Shown: one piece after another, positions 35,674 through 43,242 of the stretch
Layout of the letters: each line of letters opens with the position of its first letter
Numbering within the stretch: position 1 is the stretch's first letter
NCBI RefSeq assembly: GCF_014873145.1
Contig: NZ_JADBEK010000001.1
Location: forward strand, 1,302,001-1,366,000
DNA length: 64,000 nt
Reading direction: 5' to 3'
Origin: Nonomuraea angiospora
Lineage (GTDB): Bacteria; Actinomycetota; Actinomycetes; Streptosporangiales; Streptosporangiaceae
The notes under the pieces: generated by a model
What the model was told of the DNA's origin: nothing
The model's input: only the letters and a program-made list of their open reading frames with translations
The model's database searches: none
Made by a program: the position numbers and the translations under genes

Positions 35674-35711
35674 TTACGGGACCGTTGGCGGCAGGTGACG
35701 CGGGCGACCGT

Positions 35712-36497
35712 TCACTGGGCGGTCGCTCCGCCGTCGATCGGCAGTGCCGCGCCGGTGATGAACGCCGCCTCATCACTGAGCAGGTAGGCGACCAGCCCGG
35801 CGATCTCGCGGGGATCGGCCACCCGTCCCGTCGGGTTGGGCGCGGAGAGCTCGTGCGTGGGCACCTCCGGCGGCGCGCCGAGCAGCCGGCGGTACAGCGG
35901 CGTGTCGACGTTGCCGGTGACGAGCGCGTTGACCCGCACGCCGCGGCCGGCCCACTCCAGCGCGGCTGATCGGGTGAGGCCGACGACGCCGTGCTTGGCA
36001 GCGGTGTAAGCGGCCAACCCGGGAATCGCGGACACCCCTGCGGTGGAGGCGTTGTTGACCACGGCCCCGCCACCTGCCGCGCGGATGGCGGGGAGCTGGT
36101 GTTTGAGGCCGTGGAACACGCTGGTCAGGTTCAGGTCGAGCTCGGCGCGCCAGGCCTCGCCGGCGATCTGGTCGAGCGGTCCTGCGGCGACCACCCCGCC
36201 GGCGTTGTTGACGGCGCAGTCCAGCCGGCCGAACTCGGCCACGGCGGCCTCGACCGCCGCCGCCACATCGTCCTCCACGGTCGCGTCACAGCGGACGAAC
36301 AATGCCTGGCCGCCGCTCGCGACGATGTCAGCGGCCAGGCCCTTGCCCAGGTCGGCGCGCCGGCCGGCGACGACGACGATGGCTCCCTCAGCGGCGGCGC
36401 ACAGCGATACGGCCCGGCCGATGCCCGAGGTGGCGCCGACGACCATGACCACTTTCGACTGCAGCCGGGCGGCGGCGCCCCATTCCTTGTCCGACAT
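35712..36497 (-). CDS. SDR family oxidoreductase
   Basis: A 261-residue short-chain dehydrogenase with cofactor motif GATSGIG (21-27), NNAG at 97-100 and catalytic Ser151, Tyr164 and Lys168 (YTAAK). Arg46-Arg47 after the second strand suggests NADP(H). The C-terminus FITGAALPIDGGATAQ is standard. ATG 36497 is used. The gene stands alone between a pseudogene remnant and a 188-bp gap (36498-36685) in which I recognise nothing. Substrate unknown. Confidence 0.9.
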   Translation of the reverse strand: MSDKEWGAAARLQSKVVMVVGATSGIGRAVSLCAAAEGAIVVVAGRRADLGKGLAADIVASGGQALFVRCDATVEDDVAAAVEAAVAEFGRLDCAVNNAGGVVAAGPLDQIAGEAWRAELDLNLTSVFHGLKHQLPAIRAAGGGAVVNNASTAGVSAIPGLAAYTAAKHGVVGLTRSAALEWAGRGVRVNALVTGNVDTPLYRRLLGAPPEVPTHELSAPNPTGRVADPREIAGLVAYLLSDEAAFITGAALPIDGGATAQ

Positions 36498-36685
36498 GGT
36501 GTGATCAGCATATCCAGCCCTGGGCTCAGTCTCCGGCTACGTGATCGGCTTCACGGGAGACTTCGGCGGGCGTCGGCCAGGGCCGGCAGCGCCGGTACGA
36601 CGGCGTCGCGTGGCCCGGCCACCAACCCGGTCAGAGCGGTCAGCGCCGCCTGCCCAGATGCCGGCCCGTCCGAGGGCGAGCGTGT

Positions 36686-37600
36686 TCATCGGTCCTGCCC
36701 GGCGGCGTCCTGAGCGGCCAGGAAGCCGGCGATCCGGACCGCTCCGGTGCGCTCCAGCCAGGTGCGCAGGTCCATCAGGCCCGGGTGGAGGGCGCGGGTG
36801 AAGGCGACGTCGGCGCGATAGCCGCGTTCGTTGAGCCAGGTGTAGGCGAAGGCGAACTCCTCGCCGGCCTGGGCGATCGCCTCGATGGGGATCTGGACGT
36901 ACGGCAGCGGCCGGTCGATCGCCTCCGAGATCGCCGCGGTGATCTGGAGCGGGGTCAGTTCGTCCCCGGCCAGGTCGACCGCGCGGCCGATCCACTCGCC
37001 TGGCTGGGCGAAGGCCAGGGCCGCGAAGGCGCCGACGTCGTCGACGGCCATGATCTGCTGCGGTACGGCGGGGTCGAACGCGGTGGTCACGGCGCCGTCG
37101 TGCAGGTGGTAGGCGCCGGTGTAGTTCTCCATGAAGGAGACCGGGCGCAGGAAGGTCGCGGGCAGGCCCAGCCGGGTGATGTGCTGCTCGATCCGCCACT
37201 TGCTCACCACGTTCTGCGGCAGCTTCTCGGTGTTGTGGCGGCCCGCGCCGGCGAGCGAGGCGTAGACCAGGTGCCGCACGCCGGCGGCATGCGCCGCGTC
37301 GGCGACGTTGCAGCCCCAGCGAACCTCGTCCTCGGCCGAGAAGCCCGCCGGGGTGCCCGGGGAGCCGACGGTGGGCTGCACGCTGAACAGGCCGTAGGCG
37401 CCCTCGGCTGCGGCGACGAGCGAGGCGACGTCGTCCATCTCGGCGCGGACGAGCTCGGCGCCCGCCTGCGCCAGCGCCCGGGCCGGCGCGGTGTCCGGAT
37501 CGCGCGTCACCGCCCGCACCCGCCGGCCGTCGGCGAGCAGCCGCGCCGTCACGGCCCGGCCCTGCAGGCCGGTGGCCCCCATCACCACGATGGTCTTCAC
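36686..37600 (-). CDS. NmrA-like NAD(P)-binding protein
   Basis: A 304-residue NmrA/HSCARG-type protein. It starts VKTIVVMGATGLQGRAVTAR with the cofactor motif GATGLQG, and RPVSFMENY and FNP-type tail sequences match the family. No YxxxK catalytic pair is seen. GTG 37600 is preceded by GGGAG. Relatives sense the NADPH/NADP ratio or act as quinone or isoflavone reductases. It diverges from a TetR gene with an inverted repeat between them, so it is probably the TetR target. Confidence 0.9.
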   Translation of the reverse strand: MKTIVVMGATGLQGRAVTARLLADGRRVRAVTRDPDTAPARALAQAGAELVRAEMDDVASLVAAAEGAYGLFSVQPTVGSPGTPAGFSAEDEVRWGCNVADAAHAAGVRHLVYASLAGAGRHNTEKLPQNVVSKWRIEQHITRLGLPATFLRPVSFMENYTGAYHLHDGAVTTAFDPAVPQQIMAVDDVGAFAALAFAQPGEWIGRAVDLAGDELTPLQITAAISEAIDRPLPYVQIPIEAIAQAGEEFAFAYTWLNERGYRADVAFTRALHPGLMDLRTWLERTGAVRIAGFLAAQDAAGQDR

Positions 37601-37647
37601 GATGTGTCTCCCAGACGGTAGGCAGGCGGAGGCCATCCGACAGAAAT

Positions 37648-37694
37648 GGGGTGGCCCTCCGGTTCTGGGTGAGTACGATATGGAGGACCACCCC
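37648..37694. promoter_or_regulatory. Long inverted repeat between NmrA-like and TetR genes
   Basis: GGGGTGGCCCTCC (37648-37660) and GGAGGACCACCCC (37682-37694) are inverted copies with 12 of 13 positions matching, centres 34 bp apart. They lie in the 121-bp gap between the divergent genes and are the natural candidate for TetR binding. Confidence 0.55.
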
Positions 37695-37721
37695 GGTTTT
37701 GCAAGGCCACTCGGAGACCGC

Positions 37722-38354
37722 ATGCCGCCCGACAGCCGTACGACCCCGCCCGCGCGAGCGATGCGCGCGGACGCGCGCCGCAACTATGACCGCATCCTGG
37801 CCGCGGCCGCCGAGGCCATCGCCGAGCACGGGGCCGAGGCGTCCCTGGAGGAGATCGCCCGGCGCGCCGGCGTGGGCTCGGCCACGCTGCACCGGCACTT
37901 CCCTTCCCGGCAGCAACTGCTGGAGGCGGTCTTCCGCGGCAAGGTCGAGGCACTGTGCGCCACGGCCGGCGACCTGGCCGCCGGACCTGACCCGGGACAC
38001 GCGCTGGCGGCCTGGCTCGGAGCCGTCGCCAGGCACATCGTGTCCAACCGCGGCCTGGCCGCCGCCCTGATGCGGGGAGCCCATGACGGCGATTTCACCC
38101 TGGGCGCCACCTGCCACACCATGATCACCAGTGCCGGAGCGGACCTGCTGGCCCGGGCCCGCGAGGCGAACGCCGCAAGGCGCGACGTCTCCATCACCGA
38201 CCTGCTCAAACTCGTCAACGCCATCTGCCTGGCCGTCGAGCGGGAACCCGACAGCGCGACCCAGGCCGACCGGCTGCTCACCCTCGCGCTGACCGGAGTG
38301 CACCCTGCGGGAGAGCGGGCTCTCACCCGGCCGGCGGGCGTCATCGACCCCTGA
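37722..38354 (+). CDS. TetR family regulator
   Basis: A 210-residue TetR protein with HTH ILAAAAEAIAEHGAEASLEE and ARRAGVGSATLHRHFPSRQQ. The ligand domain includes MRGAHDGDFTLG, common in actinobacterial members with a TetR_C_33-like (SbtR-type) domain. ATG 37722 is used; ATG 37680 is in frame but overlaps the operator. It probably represses itself and the divergent NmrA-like gene. It converges on a second TetR gene 58 bp away. Confidence 0.9.
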   Translation: MPPDSRTTPPARAMRADARRNYDRILAAAAEAIAEHGAEASLEEIARRAGVGSATLHRHFPSRQQLLEAVFRGKVEALCATAGDLAAGPDPGHALAAWLGAVARHIVSNRGLAAALMRGAHDGDFTLGATCHTMITSAGADLLARAREANAARRDVSITDLLKLVNAICLAVEREPDSATQADRLLTLALTGVHPAGERALTRPAGVIDP

Positions 38355-38412
38355 GCTCTCAGTCGCCGGGAGTACTTCGCCGCGCGGTGAGATCCGGCCG
38401 AGGGCTGCGGCT

Positions 38413-39021
38413 TCAGGCGCCCGCCGGTCCGCTGTAGTCGGTGGCGGCATAGACCTGCAGGAGCCTCTCGACCCCGTGCAGGAAGGTCTCGCAGATCAGC
38501 ACCGGGTCGAACAGGCAGCCGGCGGCCATCGCGCCGTCGCGCATCATCACGAAGTGGCGGGCGGCGGGCTCGGCGCCGGTCTCCTGGATCTTGGCCAGCA
38601 GTTCCGTGACGGTGTCCAGGAACCATTGGCGGTGGGCGAGCACGGCTTTGTGCACCGGGGACTCGGGGTCGGGATATTCGGCGGCGGCGTTGAGGAAGGC
38701 GCATCCCCGGAAGCCGGGGGACTGGATGCCTTGGGCGATGGACTTACTGAGGGCCACGAGGGCGTCGGCGGCCGGCAGCCCGGCGGCGACGGCCTCGTCC
38801 GCCTGGCCCCGCATGGCTCGGTCGACCTCGTTCAGGTAGGCGAGGACAAGGTCTTCCTTGCCGGGGAAGTGCCGGTAGAGGGTGGCCCGCGTCACCTGCG
38901 CTTCGACGACGATGCGATCGATGCCGACGGCGTGGATGCCTTCCGCGTAGAAGAGCCGGGTGGCCGTGTTGAGCAGCCGGGACCGCGCTTCGGACGGCCG
39001 GCCTTCGGATGGGCTGGGCAT
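38413..39021 (-). CDS. TetR/AcrR family regulator (YxaF/LmrA-like)
   Basis: A 202-residue TetR protein. The HTH reads LLNTATRLFYAEGIHAVGID and VTRATLYRHFPGKEDLV. The C-terminal part (GFRGCAFLNAAAEYPDPESP) is the LmrA/YxaF-type domain with the conserved GC-FLN block. ATG 39021 begins the protein shortly before the HTH. It diverges from a small membrane protein and a flavoprotein; two copies of one motif lie between them. It likely represses that pair in response to an unknown small molecule. Confidence 0.9.
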   Translation of the reverse strand: MPSPSEGRPSEARSRLLNTATRLFYAEGIHAVGIDRIVVEAQVTRATLYRHFPGKEDLVLAYLNEVDRAMRGQADEAVAAGLPAADALVALSKSIAQGIQSPGFRGCAFLNAAAEYPDPESPVHKAVLAHRQWFLDTVTELLAKIQETGAEPAARHFVMMRDGAMAAGCLFDPVLICETFLHGVERLLQVYAATDYSGPAGA

Positions 39022-39039
39022 GCCACCATCCTAGTAGGT

Positions 39040-39107
39040 AGAACGTTCGGTCTTGACAGTCTGCGCCGCATGTTGCCATGCTGTGGCCGAGACAGAACGT
39101 TCGGTCT
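39040..39107. promoter_or_regulatory. Two copies of a TetR-type operator motif
   Basis: AGAACGTTCGGTCT occurs identically at 39040-39053 and 39094-39107, 54 bp apart. The motif is an imperfect palindrome (10 of 14 positions symmetric) like operators of LmrA/YxaF-type TetR proteins. One copy is close to the TetR start, the other on the side of the divergent gene. Confidence 0.65.
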
Positions 39108-39220
39108 ACCAAGGTTCGTGGCAGTGACTGCCGTGACCTGGTCGCCCGCCTGACCGAGAAGGCCGACCGCGGGTCGCACCGAACCGCTCTCCACCTCGCT
39201 CATCCATCGAAAGGATCATC

Positions 39221-39781
39221 ATGAGCACCATCGCTGCCTCGCCCGGTGTTTCCGGGACCGCGTCCACACTGCGGCGGCTGTACTTCGTCCGGTTCGCGTT
39301 CGCCATCGTCTGGGCCCTCGCGATGTTCACGACCGCCGCGAACCTGGGTCCGCTCGCGGTCACCCTGCTCGTGCTCTACCCGCTGTTCGACGTGGCCGCC
39401 GCCATCGTCGACGCCCGCGCCTCGCGCGCCACCGGATCACCTGTCCTGCTGTACGTGAACATCGCGGTCAGCCTGATCACCGCCATCGGCGTGGCCATCG
39501 CCTGCGCGTCCGGTATCCCGGCCGTGCTGCGCGTGTGGGGAGCCTGGGCGGTCGTGGCGGGGCTGGTCCAGCTGATCGTGGGCGTCACCCGCCGCAAGAT
39601 GGGCGGCCAGTGGCCGATGATCATCAGCGGCGGCATCTCCGTGCTCGCCGGCGCGTCCTTCATCCTCGGCGCCTCCGCGGCCGGCCCGACGCTGACCAAC
39701 GCGGCCGGCTACGCCATCCCCGGCGGCATCTTCTTCCTCATCTCGGCCTTCCGCCTCGGCCGCGCCGCGAAGGGGAACTGA
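39221..39781 (+). CDS. Small membrane protein, DUF308-like
   Basis: A 186-residue integral membrane protein with about six hydrophobic helices and few charged residues, containing LLVLYPLFDVAAAIVDARAS, which resembles HdeD/DUF308 proteins. It ends 1 bp before the next gene, so both form an operon controlled by the divergent TetR. GAAAGG precedes the ATG. The function of this family in actinomycetes is unknown; a membrane stress role is only a guess. Confidence 0.78.
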   Translation: MSTIAASPGVSGTASTLRRLYFVRFAFAIVWALAMFTTAANLGPLAVTLLVLYPLFDVAAAIVDARASRATGSPVLLYVNIAVSLITAIGVAIACASGIPAVLRVWGAWAVVAGLVQLIVGVTRRKMGGQWPMIISGGISVLAGASFILGASAAGPTLTNAAGYAIPGGIFFLISAFRLGRAAKGN

Positions 39782-39782
39782 C

Positions 39783-41222
39783 ATGCACGGCAGCACCTAC
39801 GACGTCGTCGTTATCGGGGCCGGCCCGGTCGGGGAGAACGTCGCCGACCGGGTGGTGCGGGGAGGGCTCAGCGCCGCCGTCGTCGAGCGCGAGCTCGTCG
39901 GCGGGGAATGCTCCTACTGGGCCTGCATGCCGACCAAGGCGTTGCTGCGCAGCGCGGCGGCGTTGCGGGCGGCGCGTCAGGTCCCGGGAGCGCGCGAGGC
40001 GGTGACCGGCGGCCTCGACGCGGCCGCGGTGCTGGGCCGCCGGGACTCCTTCGCCTCGCATTGGAAGGATGACGGTCAGGTCGGCTGGCTCGATTCGGCC
40101 GGGATCGCGCTGCACCGTGGTCAGGGCCGGATCGTGGCCGCGGGCGAGGTCGAGGTGACCGGCGACGACGGGGTACCGGTCACGTTGACGGCCCGGCATG
40201 CGGTGGTCATCGCCACCGGAAGCGGCGCGCTGCTGCCGGACGTTCCCGGTTTGCGCGAGGCCGCGCCGTGGAGCAGCCGGGAGGCGGCTGCCGCGAGCGC
40301 GGTCCCCGGCCGGCTCGCGATCATCGGTGGCGGCGTGGTGGCGTCGGAGATGGCGACCGCCTTCGCCGCCCTGGGGTCCTCGGTGACGATGCTGGCCCGT
40401 GACGGTGTGCTGCCGCTGGCCGAGCCGTTCGCCGGCGAGCTGGTCACCGAGTCGTTGCGGGAGGCCGGCGTGTCGGTACGCCTCGGCGCGGAGGCCGCGT
40501 CAGTGCGCCGCGACGAGGCCGGAACGGTGCACATCACGATGACCGACGGCGAGCAGGTGGAGGCCGACGAGGTTCTGGTGGCGATCGGCCGGACACCGAA
40601 CACCCAGGATCTCGGCCTCGGCGCCGTCGGCCTGATGCCGGGTGCCTGGCTCACGGTGGACGACACGCTGCGAGTGGTCGGAGGGGACGGGGCGCCGATC
40701 GGTGACGGATGGCTGTACGCCGCCGGTGACGTCAACAGGCGAGTGCTGCTGACCCACCAGGGCAAGTACCAGGCCCGCGCGGTCGGCGACGTCATCGTGG
40801 CGCGGGCGAAGGGCGAAGCGGTCGAGGACGGCCGCTGGGGCCGGCACGTCGCCACGGCCGACGAGCGGGCGGTGCCCCAGGTGGTCTTCACCGAACCGGA
40901 GATCGCGTCGGTGGGGCTGACCGCGGCCGCGGCCGAGGCCGCCGGGGTGCGGATCCGCGTCGTCGACCACGACCTGGGCGCGGTCGCCGGCTCCGCCCTG
41001 CACGCCGACGGATACCGGGGGCACGCCCGCATGGTCGTCGACGAGGACCGGAAGGTGATCGTCGGCTTCACGCTCGCCGGCCCTGACGTCGCAGAACTGC
41101 TGCACGCCGCGACGATCGCGGTCGTCGGCGAGGTGCCGATGGACCGGTTGTGGCACGCGGTCCCGGCGTTCCCCACGGTCAGCGAGGTGTGGCTGCGGCT
41201 GCTGGAGGCGTACGGCCGCTGA
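39783..41222 (+). CDS. FAD-dependent pyridine nucleotide-disulfide oxidoreductase
   Basis: A 479-residue flavoprotein of the mercuric reductase/lipoamide dehydrogenase class. FAD binds at VVIGAGPVGENVADRV, the redox disulfide lies in GGECSYWACMPTKALLRS (CxxxxC), NAD(P)H binds at AIIGGGVVASEMATAF, and the C-terminal dimerisation domain ends HAVPAFPTVSEVW, with the His-x-x-x-Pro active-site block intact. It has no N-terminal heavy-metal domain or C-terminal CC pair, so mercury reduction is unlikely. It starts 1 bp after the membrane protein gene. Substrate unknown, probably a disulfide or quinone. Confidence 0.92.
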   Translation: MHGSTYDVVVIGAGPVGENVADRVVRGGLSAAVVERELVGGECSYWACMPTKALLRSAAALRAARQVPGAREAVTGGLDAAAVLGRRDSFASHWKDDGQVGWLDSAGIALHRGQGRIVAAGEVEVTGDDGVPVTLTARHAVVIATGSGALLPDVPGLREAAPWSSREAAAASAVPGRLAIIGGGVVASEMATAFAALGSSVTMLARDGVLPLAEPFAGELVTESLREAGVSVRLGAEAASVRRDEAGTVHITMTDGEQVEADEVLVAIGRTPNTQDLGLGAVGLMPGAWLTVDDTLRVVGGDGAPIGDGWLYAAGDVNRRVLLTHQGKYQARAVGDVIVARAKGEAVEDGRWGRHVATADERAVPQVVFTEPEIASVGLTAAAAEAAGVRIRVVDHDLGAVAGSALHADGYRGHARMVVDEDRKVIVGFTLAGPDVAELLHAATIAVVGEVPMDRLWHAVPAFPTVSEVWLRLLEAYGR

Positions 41223-41246
41223 CCGCCGGGCGGCGTGCTGTTCCTG

Positions 41247-43046
41247 TCACGGCCGATCAACCGAGACCGCATGATTCTGCTCGGCGTCGGCGGCGACGCA
41301 GCGGATCGCCATGTACTGGCGTGCCGGCAAGGGGACCCGGAAGCTGCCCGAGTACGTGCCGGGCAGCGTGTCGACGGTCATGTTCCACGTGTCGATCACG
41401 TCGACCCTCCAGACCGTGCCGGGCTCCATCGTGACATCGCGGTACGACGGCCGGTTGAAGCCGAAGTAGGCGATCAGATAACGCGAGGCCACGCCGCCCC
41501 AGGGGGTGTCCCAGTCGCTCGGCAGCGGGTCGAGCACGCCGGTCGGTGACTCCTCGATGATCCGTCTGAGAAAGGCGATCCGATCCGGACTCGAGCCGAC
41601 GAGCTCGCCGCCCTTCGACCACCACAGCTCTTCGCGGTCGTTGAGGTAGGTCTCCCCGTGCCCGACATAGCCGCCGCGCACCGCGCCCTCCCAGAACCGC
41701 CGGGTCATCTCCTCGCCGGTGATGTTGCCCCACCCCTGGTCGATGTCGCCTTCATAGGCGCATTCATCGATGACGACGGGTTTGCCCCACTCTTGGCGCC
41801 ACTGGTCGGTGTTCTCGGCGGTGCGGTAGACGTCGATGCGCTGCGCACTCGCGTGCGTGATCCACGGTCGCCCGTAGTCGTAGAAGCGGAAACAGTTGTG
41901 GATCGAGAGCAGGTGCCCTACCGGGTCCTCTTCGGCGACGATCGCGGCCAGCCGCTCCCAGTCGTCGGCGGTCTTCGAGAACAGCAGGTCGTACTCGTTC
42001 GCGAGCGACCACCAGACGTTCGGCGACGCCGACAGTCGCCGGACCACGTACCGGACGTAGCGGTCGTCCGCGGCGGTGCCCAGGTCCGAGAAGCCCCAGC
42101 GGTCGTAGGCGTGGAACAGGATGACATCGGCTTCGACGCCGATCGCGGCCAGATCCGCGACGCGGCGCTCGAAAGCGCGGAAGTAGGCGGGGTCGAAGCG
42201 GGTGAGGTCCCAGCCGCCGTCGCCGTCCGGCTCGAACGGATAGAGCGGCGGCTCGTTGGCGTTGAAGAGGTACGACTTGGGGAAGATCCCCATCCGGAGC
42301 TTGGTGAACGGCGACTCGGCGAGCGTGCGCAGGGTCTGTTCCTGCAGCTCCTCGCTCTGGTGGGTCCAGGCGTACGCGGTCGTGCCGAGCGGCAGGTGAC
42401 GCGTGCCGTCCGCGTACGCGAAGTGATACCGGTCCGCCACCCGGACGGGTCCTCGACCGGCGCCGGCCGCCGCGGTGAGCTCGACGGTGACGCCGTCGAG
42501 GGAGGGCGTGGTCGCCTCCGTCGTGACGAGCCAGCGTCCGGGCTGGTCGGGCAGCAGCCGGACGCGCCAGATCCCGTCGCCGTCGTAGAAGCCGCCGAGC
42601 CGGCGCGTCGACCCGTCGGGGGCGGTCGCGCGTGCGCGCAGGTCGACGTCGGCGAACGGGTTGCCGTGGTCCGGCCCGGCGAGGGCGAGCTCCCACGTCG
42701 CCCACACTTCGCCCGCGGCCGGTGCGGAGAGCACGCCGGCCGAGGCGCGCGGCGTACCGGCCGGCTCGTAGTGGGGGTCCGGCCTGATCGGCGGCGGGTC
42801 GGAGCGCACGCGCGGGTCGCCGGCGTCGAGCGCGGCCAGCTCGCGCCACAGAGCGTCGAGCTGTGCGGGGGAGAGCCGGGCATAGGGGCCGGCGGCCGTG
42901 ATCTTGCCGAGGGTGCGCCGGCGCAGCTGTATGAGCAGGGGAGAGTTGACGACGCCGGGCAGCGTGCGCTGGATGACGCCGCGGGCCTCGGCGTGGTCCA
43001 GGACGTCGGCGAGCAGGCTGTCCGGCCCGAATCCCCGGCCGCTCAT
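41247..43046 (-). CDS. Glycoside hydrolase, DUF5060-DUF4038/5605 type
   Basis: A 599-residue protein. After about 70 lead residues, a DUF5060 beta-sandwich (GEVWATWELALAGPDHGNPF, GFYDGDGIWRVRLLPDQPG) precedes a TIM-barrel catalytic domain and a small C-terminal beta domain. Likely acid/base Glu351 is in WWSLANEYD and likely nucleophile Glu428 in VVIDECAYEG, as in clan GH-A. There is no signal peptide, so it is cytoplasmic. It lies downstream of the sulfatase with a tandem repeat between them; the frame stays open upstream through that repeat, so a longer N-terminus is possible. It probably cleaves a plant- or algal-type oligosaccharide. Confidence 0.87.
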   Translation of the reverse strand: MSGRGFGPDSLLADVLDHAEARGVIQRTLPGVVNSPLLIQLRRRTLGKITAAGPYARLSPAQLDALWRELAALDAGDPRVRSDPPPIRPDPHYEPAGTPRASAGVLSAPAAGEVWATWELALAGPDHGNPFADVDLRARATAPDGSTRRLGGFYDGDGIWRVRLLPDQPGRWLVTTEATTPSLDGVTVELTAAAGAGRGPVRVADRYHFAYADGTRHLPLGTTAYAWTHQSEELQEQTLRTLAESPFTKLRMGIFPKSYLFNANEPPLYPFEPDGDGGWDLTRFDPAYFRAFERRVADLAAIGVEADVILFHAYDRWGFSDLGTAADDRYVRYVVRRLSASPNVWWSLANEYDLLFSKTADDWERLAAIVAEEDPVGHLLSIHNCFRFYDYGRPWITHASAQRIDVYRTAENTDQWRQEWGKPVVIDECAYEGDIDQGWGNITGEEMTRRFWEGAVRGGYVGHGETYLNDREELWWSKGGELVGSSPDRIAFLRRIIEESPTGVLDPLPSDWDTPWGGVASRYLIAYFGFNRPSYRDVTMEPGTVWRVDVIDTWNMTVDTLPGTYSGSFRVPLPARQYMAIRCVAADAEQNHAVSVDRP

Positions 43047-43062
43047 GCCGCGCCGCCCTGAG

Positions 43063-43242
43063 TCCGGTGATCCGGTCCGTTCCCGGTCCCTGGGCGACCG
43101 CATGCTGCCGTCATCGTGCGGATCCGGTGATCCGGTCCGTTCCCGGTCCCTGGGCGACCGCATGCTGCCGTCATGGTGCGGATCCGGCGATCCGGTCCGC
43201 TCTCGGTCCCCGGGCGACCGCGTGTTGCCGTCATCGTGCGGA
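43063..43242 (-). repeat. Three tandem 60-bp repeats between sulfatase and hydrolase genes
   Basis: Three head-to-tail 60-bp units occupy 43063-43122, 43123-43182 and 43183-43242. The first two differ at one base; the third differs from them at six, and its right end contains the last codons and stop of the sulfatase gene. In the hydrolase frame the units are open and would encode a 20-residue repeat rich in Arg, Asp and Pro. The unit length, a multiple of three, keeps that frame open. Confidence 0.93.

Noticed and set aside
36498..36685. Possible short gene between the SDR and NmrA-like genes
   Set aside because: Open frames there are Arg/Pro-rich shadows with no start context or similarity I recognise.
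39783..41222. Mercuric reductase
   Set aside because: The flavoprotein has the CxxxxC redox pair but lacks the heavy-metal-associated domain and the C-terminal vicinal cysteines, and no mer genes are nearby.
43063..43242. CRISPR-like array
   Set aside because: The repeats are directly adjacent 60-bp units without spacers and no cas genes are present; this is an ordinary tandem duplication.
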